64,000 nt of DNA from Ahaetulla prasina (GCF_028640845.1 NC_080542.1:150628179-150692178); one strand, 5' to 3'; positions 18,741 through 31,790 are shown, counted from the stretch's first letter. Notes: generated by a model from the letters alone, not told the origin. Numbers and translations: made by a program.

Positions 18741-21700
18741 GTAAGGGGGTGTTTCCCGTGGGGGCAGATGGGGGGGGCAGAAAGAGGGAGGGGGAGGCGA
18801 GGAAGGACCCCCCCCCCTTTACGGACAAAGCGCGGCCTCGCCCGCCTTTTTCTTTCCCTTTACCCCCACCCCACCCACTCACCACCCACCCGCCGCAGAA
18901 AATGGACTCTGCGGGTCCGCAGCCCCCTTTGCCAGTTCCCGGGCAGAGCTTCGCTCTTTAAGCCCTCCCTGTGCCCACGGGCCGCGTGGCCCAACCGAGG
19001 GGAGGGAGCGGAGGGGGCGCTGCGGGTCTGGCGCGGGGAGGGTCTTCTCCCTCCTCCGGGGGCGGGGGGTCTGCAGGGAAAGAAGGAAGGCCGGCCGGCC
19101 CATCGGGAAGGGCGCAGGGAGGTCGGCTTTGTCTCTGGGCGGACGGCAAGCCGGGGAGGGAGCTGGCCAGCGCCTGGCTCCGGCTCTTGGCCAGGTTCGA
19201 GACCCCATTTGGCGGGCAACGAAACGCCTTCGAGCCCCGAGGATCGGGCCCGCGGGAGGGGAGCGGGAATCGCGGAGGGTCGGTGGGGAGGGGGTGGGAG
19301 AGAGGCCGCTCAGCTGGCACCGCGCGAGTTCTCTCCGCGGTCGGCGGCCAGCCCGAAGGAAGGACGGCGGCCGGCCGTGGGAGAACCTCCTCCTCCTCCT
19401 CCTCGAAGCTGGGAAAAGCTGCCCTGCGGCTCAGCGCTGTGGGGGGGTGGCGGGCGGAGAGGGTGGACGAAATCCTGCGGAGGGATCGGGCTCTTTTGGG
19501 GCGGCGGGGGCGGGGAAATAATCCTGCAGCGTCCCCTCCGCCCGGCGTCGGTGCTCCCGGGGAAGAGAAGCTCTGCCCTGGAGGGGGGATTGCCAAAGGG
19601 AAGCCAGAATCGGGATGCCCCCCCGGCCCCCCTCCCCCGGCTAAAGTAGCGGGGGTCGGGTGGGCTCTGCCCAGGCGCGTGGGTCTTGCGGTGGGGAGAG
19701 GAGAAGGACGAAGGGTCGGAGCCGAGGGGTGGCAGGAAGCTGGGAAAGGGGTAGAAGACACCCCACCCCCCCAGTCAGCCTTGTCTTCCTGGCCCTCTCC
19801 GAAAGAAGAGGGATTTGGGAGACCCTGGCTGAAGAGGGCAGCCGGCAAAATTCCACCTCCGTCCATTCCTGCTCTTGGGAATCTGGCTCCATTGGAAGGC
19901 CCGAAGCCATTGGCGGGATCCCCAAGCCAGAATTGGGGGAGCCAAAATCCCAGGGAGGGGAGGGGGCTCACTCCTCCCTCCCTCTCTCCAACCCCTCTCT
20001 CTCCCTCCCTCCTTCCACCAGCCTTGAGGAAGCATTTAGGCCTGCAGAGGGGGGGCTGGCGGGGAGGAAAGGCCTCTGAATGGCTGGCATGGCTGCAGGC
20101 ATCGCGGGCATCTTTCCGACCTCCAGGCTCAGAGATGCACACACACACAGACACACACACACACGCACACACACGCAAAGCAGGCTCCCCTCTCTGCAGG
20201 GTCTGCCCCCCCCCCCAAGCTTCTTCGGAAAAAGGCTAAGGAAGGTACTGCCAGCCTCAGACCCGTGCCAGGCGCTGACCTGACCTAGCGAGGAGAAGCC
20301 TTTGGTGGCATCCGCGGGAAGGCTGTTTTTCTTTGTCCTCCGGGTCTGTGGGTGACCCTGGCTGGATTGGGTCGATAGGGAACTGGATCAGCAAGGTGGA
20401 GAGAACCCATGGTTGTGCCATCAGGAGCGGGGGGGGGGCTCTTCCTCTGCAGCAGGTGGATGCTCTGGGGCTTTTGCTCCCATAGAAGGAGGGCATGCTT
20501 TGTTTAAAGTCTCTGCCATTCACAGAACCAGGGAGGAAGCGCGCAGTGACCCTCTGGGACAGGTTCTCTGCGTGGCCGATGGCACAGGTTCCCCCCCCCA
20601 GCCCTTCTTTCCCTTCCTCTGGCTTCGGGCCCCTTCGTCTGGCTCCTCACTGCATGAGGGCACTGGGTGGAGTCTTGGGACCCTTGCCTCAGTCCCAGGC
20701 CTCCTATCTGTATCCCGCACAGAAGGGGCCCAGGAAGGTCCCCGTTCTCAAGGGCTCCTGCTGCCTCAACCCAAAGGGGTCCTTGCCCGAACCTCCCTTC
20801 TCCCTGATGCTTCTTTTAGATTGGCAGCATTTGGTCTAGTTTCTTCCCGATGTTCGGGGCAGAGTTGGTCTTCACGGAGCCCCCATCTTTACCAAGCGGC
20901 CCCTTCCTAGTGACTGCCCACCACACCTGGTTGGGGGTCAATGGGAGGGGGAGGGTCCCTGCCCTTCTTCAGTTGGACACCTTCGTCCCAAAATCCTCCT
21001 TGTGCCTGCCTGCTGGTTGGCACCGATTGAAACCTGCAGTTTGTGAGGCGGGTACCGGTCTCTGCCAAAGTTGGACTTGGTGGATCTCCAGGACTTTCCT
21101 GCTAATGGATCCCTCTTTGATCCGTTGGGATAGGCATTCAACTGGGTGGATCCCAGTTTCCTGCACTGGGTCTTTTGGTCTTCCCGAGCTCCGGAAGGCT
21201 GGCGTTCCCCGTTTGGTCTCTTCTGGCACCTTGGGGTGCTGTTGGCATTCGGTTTGGGCCCATGGTTTCTGAAGGGAGCCTTTCGGGGGTCTTCTGGGGC
21301 ACCGACGTCCCCTTTCCCATCAGAAGGGAGGGTTCTGAGCCTACGGCGGAGCCGAATGACGATCCGGAGCAGTGTAATAAACCCAGGTTTTCTCCATCGG
21401 GGTGGACTTCAACTCCCAGAATTCCTTTGTTTCGCTCAGCTTGAATTGAGGTCCAGGCCTGATCCAGCTGACAGGCTGATGAAGCACTGGTGAAGCTCCT
21501 CAGAGGTGTCTTTCATCTCCTTCCTGGGGGTGAGGGTGGGGGGGTCTTCCTTCAGGGAAATTTGGTTTCTTGGATCCAGCAAACTGGCTTTCTTTTGCGG
21601 TCGTCCAAAGATATCGTGAGCATCCGAGCATCGTGGTTTCTCTCTTCCCTCTGGACCATCAGGTTCTCCCCATCCCCCACCTGCCCTCCAAAGTGACTAA

Positions 21701-22069
21701 CTAGCAAAGGGTAAATAGTAATTTGGGGAGGGGGGTTTCTTTCAATTTTGCCAGACGCTCTCCAAACAACTGATATGCTTCCTGCTGCAGACCCTTTTTC
21801 AAATTTCCTCCCCAGGGTTGGAGGGCAAAGAGAGGCCATGTGCCCATGTCTGTTGCCTGTAGTGGGCACCACTGCTGGGGTCGGTCTGGGGCAGGGGCTG
21901 GCCAGGAGGATGGGTCTTTCAGAAGCCCTCTGGAGGAGGGGGGCAGCTGCCACAAACACTGCCCCCCCCACCGTTCCCGGAGACCACATTGGCTCTCCCC
22001 TTGAGAAGCGGGTCAGTACAGAGGAGGCCCCATGGATGGAGCGGGTCAGAAATGATGTAGGGTCTCCTG
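18741..22069 (+). other. AGAP3: AGAP3 intron 1, GC-rich proximal part
   Basis: The CpG-rich island continues to about 19700, then the sequence becomes ordinary GC-rich intron. It contains a (CA)n run at about 20137-20177. The many long open frames here are a by-product of high GC content: they overlap on both strands, lack domains and lack splice or start context. I see no further gene. Confidence 0.7.
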
Positions 22070-22135
22070 CTTGGGTAAGGGTTGGACTAGATGACCCCCA
22101 AGGTCCCTTCCAACTTTGATTCTATTATTCGGACC
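22070..22135 (+). mobile_element. CR1 LINE 3' terminus fragment
   Basis: It has the canonical CR1 tail text: ggactagatga, then aaggtcccttccaacttt and a gattctatt-like end. Only the last 65 bases of the element remain. Confidence 0.75.
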
Positions 22136-22291
22136 CCTAGTACCCACGCCACCCTCTGCTTGACCAGGGTCTCTCCCCTACTCCTCAACCCCCCTACCCT
22201 CCCACCTTGCACGGATGGGTGGGCAGGAGCGGCTGAGTAGCCGGGGGAGGGGGCATTGGAAGCTGTTATTTTGTGGGCACTAGTGACCTGG

Positions 22292-22422
22292 CAATGATGG
22301 GTTGCCCCCGGTACGGACTGGTTCTTGCGAACCGGTAGTAAACCCAGGGGAGGCTCTGCCCACTGACTGCAACGTCATCACTGCTGCAAACCGGTAGTAA
22401 AGGTAAGTAGAACCCACTCCTG
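22292..22422. mobile_element. Short non-autonomous hAT element (131 bp)
   Basis: The ends are imperfect inverted repeats (caatgatgggtt and the complement of aacccactcctg). The flanking 8-bp duplications are tgacctgg (22284-22291) and tgacttgg (22423-22430), 7 of 8 matching, the hAT target length. The internal accggtagtaaa motif is shared with other elements of this type in the window. Confidence 0.6.
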
Positions 22423-22430
22423 TGACTTGG

Positions 22431-24960
22431 CCCTGCTTGAGGGGTGGGGGGGGAGGTTGCAGTGGGCGCATAGAGCCGGCTTGGCCCGATTGTGCCATTC
22501 TTGGAAGCTGGCATCGAGGGTGCCTGTGTGGCTCTGACGCCATCTGTCTTCCTTCCCAGGAGCAAAAGGGGACATTTGTCCTTGGTTCTAGGCTGCAACA
22601 CCCCCTCCCCCCCAATTTTGTGTGCTCTGGGCCACCTGCAGACTGAATTCCCTCCTCAAAGTCACCCAGGAGGAAAAAGATGAGCAGCCCCCCCCCCCCA
22701 AGCAAAGACTTCTCCTCCCCCAATCTTTCCTTCTCAGCCAGATTTTGTAACTTAAGACTCTTGGCATTTTGGCTACCATCCCGTGAACCGTCTCAGCTTG
22801 TTCGGGTTTGAGCACCTCAATCTGACTGAGGCCTCCTTTGCTTCTGTTCCTCTCGGGTTCCACAATAGCCCCTCAACCCCAAAGGCTTCACTATGGGCTG
22901 CTGCTGCCATGCCAAAATCTTCCCATTCCTGGTTGAGCGAGCATCCTTCTTCCAACCCCAAAGAGACCTCGCTGCGTTCGGCCTCTCCTCTCTTCCATCC
23001 GTTGCTTGGTGGTCATCTCTCTGATGTAGGGCACTCGACAAAGGGGAAATCTTTGGGGAGGCTTTGGGGTTGTGAGACCCCTGGGGGATTGGAGCACTCT
23101 GGAGTGCCCCTGAATTTTGGGGGAGACGCAGGGAAGGGCTGCCCTCTCAGAGCCTCAGCTAGCTCCAGCCTTGATGTCCTGGTGGGAGGCAGGGACTTGT
23201 CTGGACGCCCCCCGCCAGTTGGGACTAGAGCCTGGGAAGCTGGCGGAGGAGGAGGGGCACGATCGCTGGTCCCCCTTCCTTCCTTCCCCGGGCCCGGATG
23301 GCTGAGGATGGGGCCCTTGGTGGTCCTGGGACCCTGCTTTAAATTGCCCAAGTCTAGAGAAGGAAGGGCAACCACAAGGAGCAAGATCTCCTCCCAGGAT
23401 GGAAGGTAATGGCGGATGGCACTGCAATTCCAGCCATTTCGGCTCCGCATTAGGCCTGCGTCTGCCCTGATCCTCCCGGACCCTGACGGAGGTGGGGGCA
23501 GCTCAGTACGAGCCAGGTGATTATTTGGGAAAGGATGGTGGCGGGGTGGGAATCCCCCCCCATCTCGTGAGTGGCAAGATGGAGTGTGATGAGATGTGGG
23601 ATGGCCCAGATGGCACGGAGACAAGCAGAGGGCAGCCCTTTCCCCTGAGGAGGATGGGTGAGGGTACTCCACGGTGTGGGGGGGGGAAGAGTAGAGTTTG
23701 CCTTCATTTCCCTGACGTGAGTATGTGGCTGGCAGGACCCCAGAGGGCAGCTCTCCCACTCCCTGCCTTTAAGCCCCCCCCCCCGGCCTTGCGAGCAGAC
23801 CCCCCCACTCAGATTCCTGCTCCACCCCCTGCCAGGACCCTCTCTGGGTGGGTGAGGGGGATCCCTGGTGTGACCCACTTTGGGGAGGGTCACCCCTGGA
23901 GCAATTCAGAGAAGAAGGAGGGTCTGGGCATGTTTCCTGGGACAGAGGGGGCACTGTGGGGCTGGAAAAGACGGGATGGCCATAGGGCATCCCCAATGGA
24001 CCAGGAGGTCATTTAAGGCCGGGGGGGGAGGATCAGATGAGGCCCGACCAGAGACCCCTTTTGCCCCCCCTTCCTCCTTTGCCCTTGGCTGGCTCTGCTC
24101 TCCCATCTTCCATTTTTTGAGGAGGGGGATACAGAATGAGCAAACCCCCTTCCATCAGAAGTAGCCACAGCAGTGATTCCACCTCTGCTTCCCCCCCCCC
24201 CTTCAGCACCCCACCTCCTGGGTAGGCTGCTAACCAGACAAGAGGGGGCTTTTTGCTGTGCATGCCTCCCCCCTTTCCCGGGCTGCCAGACCTCCAGAGG
24301 CTCTGCCTGTGTTTTGCCGCCATTGCTATAGAAACCGTCTCCCAGCAGGAAGCCTGGATGGGCGGGGGTGGCGGGGAGAAAGCAGAGAAGCTGCCCCTCC
24401 CTCCCGGCACCCCCTCCTTCAAGCAGTTACAAGGGAGGGGGTCTCAGGCACGGTTCCCCTTGATTTCCAAGGGAAGAAATCCTTCAAAAATGGGGAGGGA
24501 GGCAGCCCGTCAGAGCCTGATGTGTTTAGGGGCAAGGATTTCCTGCCGAGGGAGGGGTAGAGGAGAAGATGCCACAGCTGGCGACACCAGAAAGAGCCTA
24601 GCAGAAGCCCAGCTGCCGAGGGCTGGTTCTACAAGCCTAGGAGCCTTTTGAGGGGTGGGGGATCTGGATAGGAGCAGGTGGGTTGCGAGCTGACCTTCCC
24701 ACCAGCGGTGCAGACAGGAAGCTCTTTGTGGCTTCGACAGGAAGCTCTTCAGCGGTGCGGTGTGGTGAGGTGGTTCCCCTCTGTGCACCGCCTCTGGGGC
24801 TGCCCCGGCTTTGCCTGGAGCCAAGCCAGATCGTTTGTTCTCTCTGCCCTCCTTGACATAGCCCTGCAGGGGATGATGGGACAGGTTCAACTGGCGGGAT
24901 GCTCCCATGGGGTGGGTTTTGTGTGCCTCTGGCTTTGCAGGGGGGCGAGGCACAATTGTC
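22431..24960 (+). other. AGAP3: AGAP3 intron 1 segment, no gene seen
   Basis: G/C-rich with many homopolymer G and C runs. No repeat family or exon recognised. Open frames are short and overlapping on both strands. Confidence 0.6.
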
Positions 24961-25172
24961 CTCCTAGCCTGGAGGACAATTAACCAGGGGAACGACTTGC
25001 CACCAGAAGTTGTGACTGGCTTCATCACTTGAGGCTTTTAAGAAGAGACTGGACAGCCATTTGTCGGAAATGGTCTATGGTCTCCCATTCTATGATTCTA
25101 TAAGGGTCTCCTGCTCGGACAGGGGGTTGGACTACAAGATTTCCGAGGTCCCTTCCAACTCTGATTCTGATT
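24961..25172 (+). mobile_element. CR1 LINE 3' end fragment
   Basis: Reads as the CR1 C-terminus and tail: gacaattaaccaggggaacgacttgcc, aagagactggacagccattt, then ggttggactacaagatttccgaggtcccttccaactctgattctga. It has stops and is 5'-truncated. Confidence 0.8.
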
Positions 25173-26597
25173 TATTGAGGCTAAAGGTTCCACATGTTGG
25201 ACGCAGATTGACCATCAGCGGGGGCCGGTGTTATGGGTGGGGGCCTATCCCAATCGGGCTTTTGAGCACATGGTAATAAGGCCAAGTGCTTATTTCAGGG
25301 TTCAAAAAAATATAAGACAGGGTCTTATTTTCGGGAAAACACGCTGGTTGCCAAAAGCAACTTTTGGCAACAAGGGCCCCTCCCCCTGGGGACTGTCTTT
25401 GCTTCACTCGCTGGTCCTCCCAAATGGCAGCTGGTATTCCTGGGTTTTTCCGATTCTCCAGGCTGGAATTATTTTGGGGACTTGAACTGGGTTAAGGGAT
25501 CGAGGTGAGTTCTTGGTGCCTTTTACCAGCCTTGTGGTGGTGGTGGTGTGTGTGTGTGTGTGTCTGCCCATCCCTCTGAGAAGACAAGCCACATTGTCAT
25601 AAGCAACTCCATTCTCACCACGTTTACTGCTTTTCTGTGCAAGAAGAAATCACCTGGAGTCTCCTTTCCCTTCCAGTCTCCTGTTTGTTACTCCTCTCCT
25701 GCTGAGCTCCGGTTTCCCTGTCAGTGATCGGCCTCCCTTTTCTGGACCCTTCCCCTCTGCTTCCACGCTGGTGGGTGGGTAGGTGGGCTGCATTTTGGGT
25801 CCCAGGACAGCTTCCTGGAGCGCCCATTTCTCTTCCCCTAGTGTTTGAGGCCTGGAGGTTGCCCACTGTGGCCCGGGCCATGGCACATCTGACAGTTCAA
25901 ACCACCCCTTTATTGCTCCAAATGCCCCCAAAGCTCCCATATTGCAAGTCCCAGAGCAAAGTGATAGGCTGTGAGCACGACGGCTGCAAAGCAAGAAATT
26001 CAGCAGAGCCAGTCGAGGAGGCCAGGAAGCCAGGAAGAAAGCAGGAAATGCAGGAAACTTCAAATATCAGCAATCCCACTCAACACTCCATGAATTCAGC
26101 ATTTGTTCCCGACAGACATCCCTCCCCGCAACGTCTCCTTAAGTCTCAGTCCCCAAGTGTGCCTTGTGAAGAGGGGTCAGCCTGTGCTGTTCTCGCCTTC
26201 TCTCCACTCTCTCTGCTCGAGGATCAGGAGGGGGCGATCCTTGCTCATCGCTTGAGTTCTGCCTCTCATGTTCACTGCTTAGCCTCTCTTGGTCATCCTG
26301 CATCCCTTCCTCCCTGCCTACAAGCTATCCCAATCCTGAAAGGCCCTGCCTGACTTGGCCTGCCCCTCCCCATTTTCCTCCCAAGGCAAGAAAGCCGCCC
26401 CCTCCCATCGTCTCCAGTTCTAGCTCATCTTCCTCTACAGATTCAGGCTCCGACGGAGGGGGGGATGACACCCACTCCCATCCAGACTTTCCGAAATCCA
26501 AACTTTTCTTTTTCCTCTTGGTGTCTTTCACCTGCCCCCTATGAGCCCTGTCCCATAAACATCTCCGTATCATTTTCTGGGAGCACGGGCTCGCTGT
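25173..26597 (+). other. AGAP3: AGAP3 intron 1 segment with a possible unclassified retroelement 3' region
   Basis: Bases 25173-25870 hold a (TG)n run at about 25547-25563 and nothing else recognised. Bases 25880-26580 read on the - strand as an 82-codon acidic/basic open end (26573-26325) followed by a tract ending near an AATAAA at about 25908. That arrangement would fit the tail of an interspersed element, but I cannot name a family. Confidence 0.35.
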
Positions 26598-29500
26598 TTA
26601 AAAGCGATAACGTGCTCCGGCCCCTCAGTTCTTATCCGTTCCCCGGAAGGTCAGGATCCTCAGGGCCCGGGCCTCCGGTTGATGTTGTGCAATGCCCAGT
26701 CTGTGGTCAATAAGGCCCCCCTGATCTGTGATTTTATTCAGGGGGAGTCCGCGGACTTTATGGGCATTACGGAGACCTGGTTGGGCACAGAAGGGGGTGT
26801 GCCTCTGGTTGAACTGTGCCCTCCGGGTTTCCGAGCATTCCATCAACCGAGGGCCCAGGGTAGGAGTGGAGGGGTGGCGGTTGTGATGAGAGAAAGTCTG
26901 GAGCCGAGAGAGTCCACTGTGCCTCAGATAGCCGGTTGTGAATCCCTTCTTGTGAAGTGGGGCCATAAGAATCAGATGGGTCTGTTGATCGCGTACCTGG
27001 CTCCTTGCTACGTGACTACAGCCCTGCCTGAGCTGCTTGAGGTGCTTGCCGGGGTGGCGGTTGAGATCCCCAGACTTTTGGTCACAGGGGACTTCAACCT
27101 ACCATCGGCCGGCTTGTCATCGATGGTGGTTCAGGAGTTCCAGGCTTCCATGACGGCCTTGACCTGATTCAAGAAACTGATGGCCCTACACACACGGGGG
27201 GGGGGGGTCCACACTGGACTTGATTTATATCTCTGGACAGTGGTTTAATGATCTGGTATTAGGGGATTTAGTGACGATACCGGTGTCATGGTCAGATCAT
27301 TTTCTCCTCCGCCTAGACTTTCAGACCGCCGCTCACCACCGCAGGGAGACGGAACCAATACGTTGGTTCCGTCCCAGGCGCCTGATGGACCCTGAGAGGT
27401 TCCTGACGGAGTTTGGGCCGTTTCCTGAGGATCTTGCCCACGGCACGACCGAAGAACTAGTTGCGGCCTGGGAACAGGCCGCGGCTGGGGCTTTGGACCG
27501 TGTCGTGCCTTTGCGACCTCTGACCCGGCGCAGATCTCAATTGGCTCCTTGGTTCTCTGAGGGCCTGAGAGAGATGAAACGCCGGAGAAGACGCCTGGAG
27601 AGTACCTGGAGGTCCAGCCGTTCCGAGGCTGATCGGACACTAGTTAGGTCTTTCTCGAAAACCTACCTAGTGGCACTGAGGGTGGCGAAGTGTTCCTACG
27701 TTTCCACCCTCATTGCGTCAGCAGATAACTGCCCAGCCGCCCTGTTTCGGGTGACCCGTTCCCTCCTACACCAGGGGGGATGGGATGACCCCTTGCAGGG
27801 ACGCGCCGAGGAGTTTAGTGGTTATCTATATGATAAAATTGCTCAGCTTCGGGATACTTTGGACCAAGATTGTGATGATCCGGGTGAGATGACTGAGACG
27901 CGTCTTGTTGATGTTGTTTGGGATGAGTTTGATTCTGTGGCTCCCGAGGACGTGGACAGGCTACTGGGGAGGTTACATGCCACTACATGTTTACTGGACC
28001 CGTGTCCCTCCTGGCTGGTGCTGGCCACTCAGGAAGTGACACGAGGCTGGCTCCGGGGAATTATAAATGCTTCTTTGTTGGAAGGGGTCTTTCCCTGGAC
28101 CCAGCTATTTTGGGTAATTACCGTCCAGTCTCCGACCTTCGCTTTGTGGCGAAGGTTGTAGAGAGTGTGGTGACGTGGCAGCTTCCCCAGTACCTGGATG
28201 AAGCTGTCTATCTAGACCCGTTTCAGTCCGGCTTCCGGTCCGGGTATAGCACGGAGACAGCTTTGGTCGCGTTGGTGGATGACCTCTGGAGGGCCAGGGA
28301 TAGGGGTTGCTTCTCTGCCCTGGTCCTGTTAGATCTTTCATCGGCTTTCAATACCATCAACCATGGTATCCTGCTGCACCGGTTGGGGAGTTTGGGAGTG
28401 GGAGGCACCGTTTACCGGTGGTTCTCCTCCTATCTCTCTGACCGGTCGCAGACGGTGTTGACAGGAGGGCAGAGATCGACTGCGAGGCGCCTTACTTGTG
28501 GGGTGCCTCAGGGGTCGATTCTCTTGCCTCTCCTGTTCAACATCTATATGAAGCCGTTGTGCGAGGTCATCAGTGGCTTCGGGGTGAGTTATCAGCTGTA
28601 CGCTAATGACACTCAGCTGTACTTTTCCACCCCGGGCCACCCCAACGAAGCTGTCGAAGTGTTGTCCCGTTGCCTGGAGGCCGTACGGGTCTGGATGGGG
28701 AGAAACAGACTCAGACTCAATCCATCCAAGACGGAGTAGCTGTGGATGCCGGCACCCCAGTACAATCAGCTGCAACCGCGGCTGACTGTTGGGGGTGAGT
28801 CACTGGCCCCAACAGAGAGGGTACGCAACTTGGGCATTCTCCTGGATGGACGGCTGTCGTTTGAAGACCACCTGGCGGCCGTCTCCAGGAGAGCCTTTTA
28901 CCTGGTTCGCCTGGTTCGCCAGTTGCGCCCCTTTCTGGACCGGGATGCCTTATGCACGGTCACTCATGCTCTCGTCACCTCTCGTCTGGATTATTGCAAT
29001 GCTCTCTACATGGGGCTACCCCTGAAGTGCACTCGGAGACTCCAGTTAGTCCAGAATGCAGCTGCGCGGGTGATTGAGGGAGCTTCACGTTGCTCCCGGG
29101 TAACACCACTCCTGCGCAGTGTGCACTGGCTACCTGTGGTCTTTCGGGTGCGCTTCAAGGTTTTGGTTACCACCTTTAAAGCGCTCCATGGCTTAGGGCC
29201 CGGGTATTACAGGACCGCCTGCTGTTACCTTATGCCTCCCACCGACCCGTACGCTCTCACAGAGAGGGTCTTCTCAGGGTGCCGTCCGCCAAGCAATGCT
29301 GGCTGGCGGCCCCCAGGGGAAGGGCCTTCTCTGTTGGAGCACCTACCCTCTGGAACAAACTTCCCCCCGGTTTGCGCCAACTATCTGACCTTCGGACTTT
29401 TCGCCGTGAATTAAAAACATATTTATTTATCCAAGCGGGACTGGCTTGATTTTTAAATTTTCAAATTTTTAATTTTTAGTAATTTTATACGGGGTATTTT

Positions 29501-29665
29501 AGTCTGGATCAATTTGATGGTTTTAATTTGGCCATTATTGAATATGTATTTTAATTGATATTTTAATTTTGTATATTTAATTGTTTTTAACCTTGGCTGT
29601 ACACCGCCCTGAGTCCTTCGGGAGAAGGGCGGTATAAAAATTTAAATAATAAATAATAAATAATA
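26598..29665 (+). mobile_element. L2/CR1-group LINE, nearly complete ORF2, inactive
   Basis: The endonuclease part starts at about 26679 (NAQSVVNK, TETWL, VTGDFN, then SDHFLLRLDFQTA at 27290). A central linker follows, then the reverse transcriptase (28100-28740: YRPVSDLRF, CGVPQGSILLPLLFN) and the C-terminal region (28746-29414). The RT catalytic box reads YANDTQLY instead of YADD. About 55 bases are missing near 28098 relative to the copy at 40495-40550, which shifts the frame. The 3' end has the GCCCTGAGTC...AGGGCGG hairpin and an (AAT)n tail. The element is dead. Confidence 0.88.
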
Positions 29666-29806
29666 ATAATAAATATCTTTTGGTAGGGGTCAGGATTAGG
29701 CCCAGGACCGCTGCGTCTCTGGAGTCTTTTTCATATTCTGAACAATGGCATTGTACTCAAGACTGAAGGAAGCTGAACCAAGTTTTGGTGTATAATAATA
29801 ATAATA

Positions 29807-29862
<56 letters not shown>

Positions 29863-29887
29863 CAACAACAACAACCAACAATAATAG

Positions 29888-29954
<67 letters not shown>
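29666..29954. repeat. (ATA)n(CAA)n...(GTT)n(ATT)n palindromic microsatellite block
   Basis: Two trinucleotide arrays, (AAT)n then (AAC)n at about 29790-29882, are mirrored after a 5-base spacer by (GTT)n then (ATT)n at about 29887-29965. They lie between the tails of two L2/CR1 elements in opposite orientation. The left and right arms are complementary over about 75 bases. Confidence 0.85.
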
Positions 29955-29966
<12 letters not shown>

Positions 29967-31790
29967 ATTTCTATACCGCCCTTCTCCCGAAGGACTCAGG
30001 GTGGTTCAGGCTCAGATAAAAAACCAACAATAAATAGATACAATACAAATAAAAACACTAATAAAAAACTTATTAAATTTGCCCCCTAAATTAAAATACA
30101 TTAAACCATAAAAACCCATTTAAAATTACGAATAAAAATACTAATTCTACGCCAGTCGTGCGCGGAAGAATAAATACATCTTCAGCTCGTGGTGGAAGGT
30201 CCGGAGATCAGGAAGTTGACGAAGCTCGTTCCAGAGGGTAGGGGCCCCCACAGAGAAGGCCCTTCCTCTGGGGGCCGCCAGCTGACATTGTTTGGCTGAT
30301 GGCACCCTGAGGAGGCCCTCCCTATGAGAGCGCACGGGTCAGTGAGAGGCAAACGGTGGAAGAAGGTGATCCTGTAAATAGCCCAGTCCTAGGCCATGGA
30401 GCGCTTTAAAGGTGGTAACCAACACCTTGAAGTGCACCCGGAAGACCACCGGCAACCAGTGCAGCTTGCGCAGGAGAGGTGTTATATGGGACCCACGAGT
30501 GGCTCCCTCTATCAACCATGCAGCCGCATTCTGGACCAACTGAAGCCTCCAGGTGCTCTTCAAGGGGAGCCCCATGTAGAGAGCATTGCAGTAGTCCAGG
30601 CGAGAAGTGACGAGAGCATGAGTTACTGTGCATTGGGAATCCCGGTCTAGAAAAGGGCGCAACTGGTGGATCAGGCGTACCTGATAGAAAGCTCTCCTGG
30701 AGACGGTCGTCAGCTGTTCTTCAAAAGACAACCGCCCATCCAGGAGAACGCCCAAGTTGCGCACCTCTTCCATCAGGGCCAGTAACTCGCCCCCAACAGT
30801 CAGCCGTGGCTGCAGCTGGCTGTACCGGGATGCCGGCATCCACAGCCACTCCGTCTTGGAGGGGTTGAGCTTGAGCCTGTTTCTCCCCATCCAGACTCGC
30901 ACGGCCTCCAGACACCGGGACAGCACTTCAACAGCTTCGTTGGGGTGGCCTGGGGTGGAAATGTACAGCTGAGTGTCATCAGCGTACAGTTGGTAACTCA
31001 CCCCAAAACCACTGATGATCTCACCCAGCGGCTTCATATAGATGTTGAACAGGAGAGGCGAGAGAACCGACCCCTGTGGCACCCCACACATGAGGTGCCT
31101 TGTGGCCGATCTCTGCCCTCCTGCCAACACCGTCTGCGACCGGTCGGAGAGATAGGAGGAGAACCACCGAAAAACGGTGCCTCCCACTCCCAAACTACCC
31201 AGCCGGCGCAGCAGGATACCATGGTCGATGGTATCAAAAGCCGCTGAGAGATCTAAAAGGACCAGGGCAGAGGAATAACCTTTGTCCTGAGCCCTCCAGA
31301 GATCATCAACCAATGCGACCAGAGCCGTCTCTGCAATACCCAGGCTGAAAGCCAGACTGGAACGGGTCCAGATAGACAGTTTCATCCAGGTACTGGGGTA
31401 ACTGACGTGCCACCACACTCTCAACAACCTTCGACTCCAACCGAAGCGACGGTTGGAGTCGGGACGGTAGTTTCCCAAAACAGCTGGGTCCAGGGAAAGC
31501 TTCTTGAGGAGGGGCCTCACCACCGCCTTGAGGCAGTAGGAACAACACCCTCCATCAAGGAAGCCTTAATAATCCCCTGGAGTCAGCCTCGTTTAACCTC
31601 CTGTGTGGCCAGCACCAACCCGGAGGGACACGGGTCCAATAAACATGTGGTGGCATTCAGCCTTCCCAGTAACCTGTCGACGTCCTCAGGAGCCACAGCA
31701 TCAAACTCATCCCAAATGTTCTCAACAAGACTTGTCTCTGTTATCTCACCTGAATCTACCCAATTTTGGTCCAATCCATCCCGAAGCTGA
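29955..31790 (-). mobile_element. L2/CR1-group LINE, - strand, 5'-truncated
   Basis: From the (ATT)n tail and TACCGCCCTTCTCCCGAAGGA hairpin, the - strand carries the C-terminal protein region and the RT domain (31523-30339 open for 394 codons, with CGVPQGSVLSPLLFN and YADDTQLY). A frame change near 31500 separates it from the upstream linker (31774-31583). The catalytic box is intact, but the endonuclease is absent. Confidence 0.85.

Noticed and set aside
18227..20283. Long overlapping open frames on both strands downstream of exon 1a
   Set aside because: They come from GC-rich, stop-poor sequence, lack domains and splice context, and overlap each other on all frames.
29696..29881. Poly-isoleucine open frame on the - strand
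   Set aside because: Translation of an AAT/TTA microsatellite.
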